Origin: Tipula vernalis
Taxonomy: Eukaryota; Arthropoda; Insecta; Diptera; Tipulidae
NCBI GenBank assembly: GCA_958295665.1
Contig: OY282558.1
Location: forward strand, 113,574,838 to 113,638,837
Direction of reading: 5' to 3'
DNA length: 64,000 nucleotides
Notes under the pieces: model-generated
Database searches by the model: none
Told to the model about the DNA's origin: nothing
Seen by the model: only the letters and a program-made list of their open reading frames with translations
Part shown: positions 55,554 to 64,000 of the stretch, piece after piece
How positions within the stretch are numbered: position 1 is the first letter of the stretch
How the letters are laid out: each line of letters opens with the position of its first letter
Position numbers and translations under genes: made by a program

Positions 55554-58436
55554 AAATAATAATTGTAAATTTTTCTGAATTGTTTTGATTAATTGTCAAA
55601 AAATGTTTTAAAATAACCAACAAACAAATTCTGGTGTATTTATATTTATAGATACAGTTAATTTCACAAAATAATTTTTCAAAATGCGGTAAAACCATTT
55701 TTGTGAAAATTTTCTGATGATATCAATTTATTGAATTTTAGTAAATAGTTTCAAAATTGTTTATCTAAAAATAATACTTAAGCTTAATTTTAGCCTCATA
55801 TACCATTAATATGACGCAATCTAACCTTGAATACAATTTACAAGATGTTAGTATGCTCGTACTTTCTAAGAAATGTCCCTCTTTCATATCTTCATCCCAT
55901 ATAAAATAAACTATTGATCATGACGTCAACAACCATATAGATATTACCTACTACTTTATTTGCAACCGAAATTAATATTAATTTTGTTTTTATTGATAAA
56001 GATAATATGGCTAATATCACCGCATTTATAAATTTATCATCATAATTACCTAATTAAGTGTATAACGTGCTGTACATTTGGTCTCTTATCTTTAACATAT
56101 ATTTTTGCTACTTATTGTTATTTTTGTGATAAAATAATTATTATTAACCGCAATAATTTTTATTATCGTTTCTCTATTTACCTTTAGTCGACTGATAAAT
56201 GTATACAGATTACATCCTTTATAGCCAACTAAAGAGAGGTAACCAAACCAAATAACAAATTATTTATCTACATATCCACTATGTACAAAGTACAAGCAAT
56301 CCAATAACATGACTCAAAATTATACGGCTATCTTTTTAAATCAGTTGCAAAGGTGTGTAAAGATATTTAAAAGAATTAAAACTTGTTAATCGATTTAAAC
56401 GTGATTTACATGAATAATGTTTTGTAATTGGTTCGTAAATCTGAATATAATTCTTTATTTTTCAATTGTAGCACCTTAAGAAAGAAATAAGACGTATCGA
56501 TACTCAACAAGATGTGTTTTATGTAATTTAATTTCGTTTCAAAAAAATTAAGGAAATATATTCCACACACCCACACACACATAGTGTACAAGACTAATGA
56601 ATAGTATTAGATATGCTACTCACAAAATGGGCAATAAAAAAAAATTTACGATCATACTTGGGGTTCTTGTCTCGTCTGGTGTGTGTGGTTGGATAACGAG
56701 CCAATTTTTCTAAATTTTTCCACTTTACAAAACGGCATAGCACATAATAAAATTAAAAAACTAATTCTTTATAATTTTGGACAAATTAATTTAAAAACCA
56801 GAAACATTTTAATAAAATTGTCATCGCTCGATCGCTATTCACTGTGATGGTGAAAAAAAAAAAAAACATTTATTTTGACTAAATTATGATTATATATTAC
56901 GAGAACATAAAAATAACGCGGAACGTGATAATCTTCAAATTAGAGCAATTATTTTCGTTAGTCATCACATCATAATTAAAATTCAAATAAATAAATAATT
57001 ATTCGTAAAAACTTTATTAGAAATATACTTATAAACGATTGTGCTACTGTTATTGCTCTTTCCGTTGTACAAAATTCAAATGGCTTTTAGCGAAATAATT
57101 TTTGTATGATTATTGCATTTTCCAACCATTTTTTTTGTTTTGTTTTGTTAAATGGTGAAGTGGATGTTAAACAACAATGATAAATTTAAAAGCTCTTAGT
57201 TTTAATTGTCTTGTTAACAAAATTGTTTATATTAGGCGAGAAAACGTTTTTTTTTTTTAATTTTATTTTGTTAAGAGGTGCTTGGACTCGCGTAAGTCTG
57301 TACATAAAAAAATTACTCAAAAGTTCGACTAATCGATAAACATAAAATTAACAAATTTCATCATAATGAATGATAAACACCATCCTTATAAATAATTCCA
57401 AAAAACAACATGTATCCGTTAAATTTATGTTAATGCTCTTAAACATAAATTATATGTGTTAAAACATCACAAATATTTATTTATTTACTTTTAATAGACA
57501 TAATATACAAAAACAACAAATACAAAAGACATTAATTATCATTCTACTAGACTAGAGAGATATAGAATATTTTTTTTTATTGTTGTTGTAATTTTAATTA
57601 AGATAAAATTTTATAGTTTATTATCCATTTAATGGTTAGTTAAAGATTTTTATGGATATAGTACAACAAAAAAGTTTTTAAATATTTTATTGTTAATTTT
57701 ATAATAATTAAAATTTGTTATTTTTATGATTACTCTGTAGAGAGGTTTTGTACTTGTAGAGGGCTTGAAACAAACAAAAAAAAAATGTATGAATTATTGT
57801 AAACAGTAGCAAACTCGATTCACAAGACAATCCATCAAGTTTTACAAAAAAAAAAAAAAAGAATCAATGACGCACGTAATACAGAAAAAAATAATTTATT
57901 AGCTGGCGTTTATGTTTATTTTAATGAACATACGAATTATTGCTCGTCTTCGATGCAATCTATTCGCAATATTCGCGTAAATACAAATACAATTTATAGT
58001 TTTTTGTGTTTGTTTATAATTTCGCAATTTGTATGCAAAAATCGTAGACAAACACTTAAAGTCGAATAATATTAGTGTGTTTTTGAAAAATGTGAGTGAA
58101 TATAAAATATATTGTAACATAAATTGCATTGGAATAATTTTTATTTATGTTTGGTCGTGTGTGGCTCTCTTGATCAGTTTGACTTACCTATCGTAAAACA
58201 CAATTTATCATTTGCAGTATCATGATGTGTTGTTAATAAGTGGACATAAGTCTGTAAATAAAAATAAAAGTTATTATATTTACATTTGTACATATAGCTT
58301 AAATAAAAAGGATTGGCAAAGTTGGGCTCAATTTGGATGGAAAGGGACTAATTTTGTCAATGTTTGGTTAAATATCCTTTTCAGCCGTACGAAATCATTA
58401 CTGCAATTAAAATTTAACTTTTACTGCCTAACATCA
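55554..58436. other. AT-rich noncoding stretch, no TE recognised
   Basis: Long A/T runs and short CA repeats (56566-56582). The 58212-58475 frame follows a good acceptor-like TTTATCATTTGCAG (to ~58217), but its translation has no domain and runs into the TTTA repeat, so no exon is called. Possibly intronic or intergenic host DNA. Confidence 0.4.
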
Positions 58437-58584
58437 GGATTTAAATCGGGTTATTTATTTATTTATTTATTTTAAAAAAGAAAAATTTATTCGGAACCAT
58501 AAGCTCCAGTACAATTTTGACTAATAATAACAAAAAATACAATTTTCTCAAAAAATTAAATTATTAAAAGCACAAATAAATTAT

Positions 58585-61466
58585 TCAACTGAAATAATTT
58601 TTTTTCAATGATTGTCTGATTTCCACTTTCGTTATGTTAAAGTCGCAAAATATGCAAAGTTCGTTATAATGTTTCGACATAGAATTCAAAGGCTCGTCGC
58701 TTCCGTAATTCGTTCGGTGAAAATCAATTTTCAAGAGTGTGCGAGTGCGTAGGTTTTTAATAGGACCATACAATTTTAGGTTCATTAACAAGTACGCACT
58801 CAAAATATTATCGTTAAGTAAATCGAAAATAAAAATAGCTCCAGCATGCTGATGACGAATTTCAAGTGGCTCAATTTTCAAAGATTTACATCTATCTACA
58901 TATGAAGGTAGATTACTAACATTTTCCCACCAAGATAATCGACGGTCAAACTCCCCCCAAACTCCCGTGGAAAGATGTTTTTATTGATTCAATTCTGTTT
59001 ATGTGATCATTATAACCTGGATTCCATACGCATGATGCATATTCGAACTGTGAGCGTACAAGAGATTGATACATGCAAACAAAAACTCTAGGATTATTAA
59101 ACTCTTTCATACTACATTTTAAAAATCCTTTGGATTTGGCTTTGGCACACATCATGTCAAAATGACGATTAAATGAAAATGTAGAAGATGATAATTTCGT
59201 TAACACGATTCAAAGTGTTATTTGCAATGTTGTAATTATAAATAAGATGCGAAGATGAACGTATAAACGTCACCATTTTGCACTTAGCTACATTCAAATG
59301 TAATAAATTATTCTCACACCAAGAACCTACCCCGTCTATATCCATTTGTAATTTAACTCATCAGATACACTACGAATAGGAGAAAATATTTTTAGGTCAT
59401 CAGCATATATTAGACATCGGGAAAATTCTATGCTTTTTGTGATATCATTTACAAATAATATGAAAATAAGTGAACCAAGATGTGAGCCCTGAGGTAGTCC
59501 AGAATAAACATAAATTGGTTTAGAAAAACTCTTGTTAATTGCTACAGACTGTACCCGCCCAGTGAGGTACGACTCAAGCCATTTGATTAAATTATCATTA
59601 ATTCCGAAGGATTTTAATGTTTGCAAAACCATAAAGTGATTGATTGAGTCAAACGCCTTACTGAAGTCGGTGTAAATGACATCCAGTTGAGCATTACTCT
59701 CAATCACCTCCGTGACATGTTTCATAAACTCCACTAAATTTGACACAGTAGAACGCCCACGGAAAAAAACATGTTGCTCATCTACAATAAACGACTTTAG
59801 TCCAAAAAACAAATAATCACACACAATTGACTCAAATAATTTAGGAATGGCTGACAATAACGAAATACACCTGTAGTTAGAAACATCACTCCTATTACCA
59901 GATTTAAATATCGGTACAATATGAGACGATTTCCAGGCAACCGGAAAAAGACCTTTTAAAAGTGAATCATTAAATAAAATTGACAAAGGAAAGTATGAAG
60001 GAATACCATCTGGGCCACATGCATCCTTAAACAAATGAAGGGATTTAACGATATCCTCTGGAGATATGTGAGGTGTGTACAAACAAGAGTTGGTACAACT
60101 ACGTTCTGCACTAACATATTTGTCATTATCAATATCAGTCCGACTATATATATTTTGAAAAAATGAAGCAAATAAGTCAGCAATATCCCCAGAATTATTA
60201 CTAGTAAGATCATTGAACCGCATAGTTGATGGAAATTCAAAAGTTATCCTTTTGGAGTCAACGAAATTCCAAAATGATTTTGGATTTGAAGTCATATTAT
60301 TTTGAGCCTAAATAATAAAATTTTTATAAGCAATATAATGCAAATCGTCAAAATGTTTCGATAAAATTAAAAATGCTAATCTGTCGTCAGCGTTTCCGGA
60401 TAACTTCCATCTTCGATATAATTTTTTCTTTTACGATTACGTAGGTTTATTAGATTGTTGTTAAACCACGGAGGATTATTACGATTAACTTTTTTATTAG
60501 AAACCGGTACAAACCTGTCGAAGCCAATGAATAAAATGTCATAGAAAATTTGCACGTCGCGGTCAATATCCACCAACGAAAAACACGAATCCCACTCTAC
60601 TAATTTGAAATAAGAAATCAGAATATCATTATCAGCACGCCTAAAATCATAAGATTTAATAGAATTACAATTATTAGTATTAGTAATTAGACACCAAAAA
60701 CTCTGATACGTTTAAACTTTATCATAAATAGATTGGCAGAGTTAGCAAAAAACAAGTCCAGAAATTTACCATTATAGTTAGAAACGTTATTTATCTGAAC
60801 GAGACCAAATGACAAAAATGGAATCAATACATATTGATTGAGCCTCCGACTTACCATTGTACGGAATGACGCAGTTTACGTCGTCATCTACCAGCCATTC
60901 AACCTTTGGCAAGTTGAAATCGCCAACTATCAGCACGTTGTCAACTAAGTTGAGTTTATAAATTATATTTACAAACAGTTTGTACAAACATCAGATGAAG
61001 ACCTCGATGGAATGTAAAGGCCAATAATGAAAATATTTTTCTTAAATATATTTAACTTGATGCATAAAAGTTCAATTGTTGGATCACTGTCAACTGCCAC
61101 ACTTACAATAGATGAATGAACTGCCATCAATACACCTCCTCCACTTGATTTGACACTAAATAGTGCCGAGCGGTCACACCTGTATACAATATAGTCTGTC
61201 GGAAAATACTCAGAACTATATATATTCGGATTTAAATTGGTCTCTACAATCACGTAAACGGGATACATAGAAGCGACGACAAAGCGATAGAACTCAGCGG
61301 ATTTAGAGGCAATACCGCCAACATTTTGAAAATATATAAAATTGTTTCTTAAATCAATACTATTAGGTGTTGATATGTTTGTGCTTAAGGCACTCGTTGA
61401 GGGAGCCGCCGACCTCCCCGAAAATTTCTGAAGTTGAATTCCTTGATAAGTACGTGTTCCGGCCAT
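58585..61466 (-). pseudogene. CR1-like ORF2: endonuclease and reverse transcriptase, broken
   Basis: Endonuclease at 61466-60787: NNFIYFQNVGGIASKSAEFY, IVETNLNP (catalytic Glu), SSGGGVLMAV, and after a frame change VGDFNLPKVEWL (Asp/Asn pair). The linker has NNPPWFNNNLINLRNRKRKN (~60450). The RT at 60295-59336 contains FKSGNRSDVSNYRCISLLSA, VIYTDFSKAFDSINHF (palm Asp), SGLPQGSHLGSLIFILFVND and LIYADDLKIFS (active-site box intact). After a frame break near 59340 the thumb continues, then WNPGYNDHINRIESI (~59020) and a C-terminal segment to 58585. The polymerase motifs are unmutated but the frame is broken at least four times. Confidence 0.88.
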
Positions 61467-61816
61467 AAATCAGCATCATTCATAATAATCTCAAAGGATT
61501 CAAGTGGCACACTTATTTTATACGAAATATAAGGCGCTCCTACTCCATTCTGCGAATCTTTATTGATCCGTACACAAGTAACATCCGAAATTTGAAGATT
61601 ATTTTTCACAAACTCAGTGAATTCACTGTCAGTAATGGTAGGTTTAAGTCTCGACACAAAAATCCATTTACGTGGTGGAATAGCTTCAATAGATGTTATA
61701 TTATTACCGGTACCAATTATGACATCAGGTTTAAGCTTTTTGTTTTGGAAAGCCACATTATTATTATAAATCATCGAATGTTTCGATGAAATTACCGGTG
61801 AAACATTTTTGCACAT
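61385..61816 (-). pseudogene. CR1-like ORF1 C-terminal (RRM-like) domain
   Basis: The frame contains PRKWIFVSRLKPTITDSEFT and later WPEHVLIKEFNFR. This is the ORF1 C-terminal pattern common in arthropod CR1/Jockey-group elements, with an RRM-like WIFVSRLKP strand. It overlaps the start of the ORF2 frame by ~80 bases. The zinc-finger or other N-terminal part is missing. Confidence 0.65.
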
Positions 61817-61830
61817 GTTTATATTTGAGG

Positions 61831-62526
61831 TTATGCTTATAATAACTTTTTATGCAAAACTCATTTTATTCATCTTGATTAATACTTGTGAAAAAATAAC
61901 CTAATTTTAACCATAATCTGACAATACATAGGTAAAATTATAAGTTATGTAACTTTAAACCTTATAGTTAATTAATGTTCAACAAATATTAAACTACGGC
62001 TTACTACTAGCGGCTAAAATTTAATTTTATTAAACTCAGGTAATCACAAATTTTTTTTTTAGAAATTCTTGAACCTTTTTACGTCTTTTAGGTTAAATTG
62101 TCACTATTTAAAAACTTGAATAACTTTTATGTCATATTTCCAACTATTTTCAGTCAGTGCTTCAGTCTGAAGCATCGTTGTGGATACCTTCAAATAAGAT
62201 ACAAAATCAAAAATAATGTGAATTATTGTTTGTGACCGATACCCTTGACGCATAGTGTTACATTTTCACTAACTCATACCGTCCCAACCTCCACCAGCGT
62301 GATCCCATAGTAAATTGCTATAATAAGAGTTATATACGAGCTTTAACACGAAGAGAATTAAAAAAAAAATTGTTTTAGAGACGTCGATTTAGAAATGTCT
62401 TACTGGACAAATTTTACTATAGATATTTTGTTTACGTAGCTCGTACAAATTGTCAACACTTTTCCGCGAAAAGAAACCTCAACCTATGTTTCACCTAGAA
62501 GAAACCTCAACCTATGTTTCACCTAG
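61831..62526. other. AT-rich noncoding stretch with a 28-bp tandem duplication
   Basis: Nothing recognised until 62474-62529, where a 28-base unit ending CCTCAACCTATG...CACCTAG occurs twice in perfect tandem, directly in front of the Jockey coding region. Confidence 0.5.
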
Positions 62527-62529
62527 ATT
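62474..62529 (+). repeat. Perfect 28-bp tandem duplication
   Basis: Two identical 28-base units (AAGAAACCTCAACCTATGTT plus TCACCTAG). It sits at the 5' boundary of the Jockey copy, so it may be part of the element's 5' UTR or a product of its insertion. Confidence 0.85.
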
Positions 62530-62613
62530 TCTGAAAACCCGCTAACTTGTTATAATGAAACAAGCACTCACACTAGTTATAACAATGAGTTCCATACTGA
62601 TGAAGAGGATCTC

Positions 62614-63762
62614 ATGAGAGAAACAGATTGGGTACTGAAAAGGAAGAAAAGACCTACCAAAAAACGAAAAGCAGAATTCTCGCCTGAAGTTGGAGATCAT
62701 TCGCAAGCTAATGTATTAGTAACTGGTGATACTAATACCAAACCAACTCACCAGCAACAGCAACAAAAGGTTGTACCGAAAGAAAAGGCTCCTCCGCCAA
62801 TTAATGTAATCGGCATAACAGAATTTGCAAGTATACAATCTATAATGAAATCAGTGACAGCTAAGGAATATAGAGTAGTGTCACTAAACAATAACGTGTG
62901 GAAAATCAATACACCAGATTCCGACACATATAGAGCTCTAGCAACAAAGCTCAATGCGGAAGGTAAAGAATGGTTCACATATGAAGATAAAAACGAACGC
63001 GCAATTAAGGTTATGGCCAGAGGCCTTCATCCAACGTGTACGAAGGAGGACATAATTGAGGACCTAAAGGCAAGAGATCTGCAAATAGAAGATGCAGTAA
63101 ACATCCTAAAACGAGAGAGAGGTGAGAACAATCAAGTCAAAAAAAGGGGGCTTCCACTCTTCATGCTTACGTTTAACAAAAAGGAGAAAGTTGAAAACAT
63201 CTTCAACATCAAAGCAATTCTCAACATGAGGGTTAAAATAGAACCGCTTAAGAAAAACACGAGGCTAATACCTCAATGCAAAAAATGCCAAGGTTTCAAT
63301 CACACGCAAAAATATTGCAGACGGGAGCCAAGATGCGTAAAATGTGCTGGAAAACACAACGCCAAAGAGTGTACAGAAAGTAGAAACACCCCTGCAAGAT
63401 GTATAAACTGTAAAGGGCATCATCCTGCAAATTATAGAGGCTGTGAAGTAGCCAAAGAACTTCAAAGACTAAGAAACAAAACGCATCAGTTTCCTCAAAA
63501 CCCTAGGGTTACCAGAGAAGAGAAACCAACTAAAACCCAAGCGGAGCCAAAACCACCAGGTATTGGTACAGAGCGGAAAAGTTATTCACAAATTGTACAG
63601 CAATCATCTAATGCTACGAATGATAATCCCCTTGAAAGGATTTGTCGAAGCATAGAAGCCATAAATATAAGGCTAGCAAAGCAAGAACGTGGTCTAGAAG
63701 CTTTATATAAGCGTCTAGATATGCATCAAACCTTGAACGAGGCAACAGCCCTCATATACTAA
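62614..63762 (+). CDS. Jockey ORF1 gag-like nucleic-acid-binding protein
   Basis: 382 codons from ATG 62614. The frame is open further upstream to a stop at 62524 without another ATG, and the upstream residues (YNNEFHTDEEDL) look coding, so the copy may be slightly 5'-truncated. Residues 1-60 are basic, with a Gln run (47-51). Residues ~70-215 form the PRE_C2HC-associated RNA-binding region (KVMARGLHPTCTKEDIIEDL). Three Cys-rich knuckles follow: C222-C235 (QCKKCQGFNHTQKYC), C241-C253 and C263-C277. The C terminus is predicted helical. It should bind element RNA and act as nucleic-acid chaperone and for chromosomal targeting. Confidence 0.93.
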   Translation: MRETDWVLKRKKRPTKKRKAEFSPEVGDHSQANVLVTGDTNTKPTHQQQQQKVVPKEKAPPPINVIGITEFASIQSIMKSVTAKEYRVVSLNNNVWKINTPDSDTYRALATKLNAEGKEWFTYEDKNERAIKVMARGLHPTCTKEDIIEDLKARDLQIEDAVNILKRERGENNQVKKRGLPLFMLTFNKKEKVENIFNIKAILNMRVKIEPLKKNTRLIPQCKKCQGFNHTQKYCRREPRCVKCAGKHNAKECTESRNTPARCINCKGHHPANYRGCEVAKELQRLRNKTHQFPQNPRVTREEKPTKTQAEPKPPGIGTERKSYSQIVQQSSNATNDNPLERICRSIEAINIRLAKQERGLEALYKRLDMHQTLNEATALIY

Positions 63763-63763
63763 A

Positions 63764-64000
63764 ATGAGCAGATCACTAAGAATTGTCACCTGGAACGCGA
63801 ACGGACTAGCGCAACATGTTCCAGAGCTAGAAATTTTTCTAAATTTAGAAAAAATAGATATCTGCCTTATATCGGAGAGCCATTTGACAAAAACATCATT
63901 TATTAAAATACGTGATTATGAATGTTACCATGCTGTTCACCCAGGAGGAAAACCCAGAGGAGGATCAACAGTATTAGTGAAAAAGAGTCTCAAACACTAT
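63764..64000 (+). CDS. Jockey ORF2 endonuclease, N-terminal part (cut by window)
   Basis: The ATG at 63764 lies one base after the ORF1 stop (63760-63762), so translation by reinitiation is likely. The 79 visible codons show the AP-endonuclease start: RIVTWNANGLAQHVPELEIF (N of the WNANG motif), then LEKIDICLISESHLT with the catalytic Glu in SESHL, and PRGGSTVLVKKSL. RT must follow outside the window. The same segment is present in decayed form at 12515-12720. Confidence 0.93.
   Translation, partial: MSRSLRIVTWNANGLAQHVPELEIFLNLEKIDICLISESHLTKTSFIKIRDYECYHAVHPGGKPRGGSTVLVKKSLKHY

Larger units (their letters stand above)
58437..61830 (-). mobile_element. CR1-like LINE with ORF1 and ORF2
   Basis: Minus strand. 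The 5' part at ~61830 has an ORF1 C-terminal domain, followed by endonuclease-RT, and the 3' end is marked by (TAAA)n (58452-58474). Frames are interrupted in several places but the order is complete apart from the 5' end of ORF1. Confidence 0.8.
62527..64000 (+). mobile_element. Jockey-clade LINE, well preserved, continues past window
   Basis: Two consecutive plus-strand frames in LINE order, ORF1 (gag-like) and the start of ORF2, with no frameshift or stop in the visible part. Given the state of all other copies here, it is the youngest-looking TE in the window. Its 3' half lies beyond position 64000. Confidence 0.9.

Noticed and set aside
55554..58436. tRNA or other structured RNA genes
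   Set aside because: No A-box/B-box pair or cloverleaf was recognised by eye here or elsewhere in the window. A tRNAscan run would be decisive.
58212..58475. Possible host exon after TTTATCATTTGCAG
   Set aside because: The acceptor is good, but the translation has no recognisable domain and ends in the TTTA simple repeat that forms the LINE tail. There is no donor to bound an exon.
62474..62529. Telomere-like repeat (CCTAA/TTAGG)
   Set aside because: The 28-base unit contains AACCTATG but no run of CCTAA, and only two copies exist.

Overview
The window is AT-rich eukaryotic DNA, almost certainly from an insect. It has introns, no operon structure, and a dense nest of transposable elements (TEs) of typical arthropod families: piggyBac, hAT, mariner/Tc1, Ty3/gypsy, and Jockey-, R1-, LOA- and CR1-like LINEs. 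A dipteran is plausible because LOA- and Waldo-like LINEs occur together, but the species cannot be fixed from sequence alone. Only one host coding exon is supported: the first coding exon of a PKNOX/PREP-type TALE homeobox gene on the minus strand (9729-9811), ending in a consensus GTAAGT donor. The rest of that gene would lie to the left, so positions 1-9722 are probably intron.

Layout, left to right. 1-640: short repeats. 688-4160: a foldback-like element with ~650-bp inverted repeats built of tandem ~140-bp units, carrying a FEN1/XPG-like nuclease gene. 5625-8740: a piggyBac copy with exact TTAA ends, holding a nested 552-bp palindromic element. 9729-10085: PKNOX-like exon and probable leader. 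12160-14160: Jockey-like remnant. 14580-16800: Ty3/gypsy remnant. 17046-22610: a LOA-derived LINE fragment split by a second gypsy element whose gag-protease half is inverted relative to its RT-integrase half. 25500-30290: two R1/Waldo-like LINEs in ACAY-type microsatellite, one split by a hAT element with a perfect 8-bp target duplication. 31628-33732: a second hAT with a nested mariner. 36462-37978: a Tc1 copy. 44525-45864: another LOA derivative and a short mariner. 46290-48430: permuted repeats around a triplet-repeat stretch and a GC-richer block with four tandem hairpins. 49066-52261: a mariner split by a long-inverted-repeat element with a papain/USP-like protease gene. 53055-55553: LOA LINE. 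58437-61830: CR1-like LINE. 62527-64000: a well-preserved Jockey-like LINE running off the window.

Nearly every TE gene is broken by frameshifts, stops or loss of catalytic residues (RT Asp to Asn, integrase Glu to Asp, Tc1 Asp to Asn, endonuclease Asp to Asn). Only the terminal Jockey copy looks potentially intact. The nesting gives relative ages at five sites. Large AT-rich stretches (8.9-9.7, 22.6-25.5, 41-43.9, 55.6-58.4 kb) show no recognisable TE or gene. The least conventional material is the pair of long-inverted-repeat elements carrying a FEN-like nuclease and a USP-like protease, the tandem hairpin array near 47.5 kb, and the head-to-head gag/pol element.
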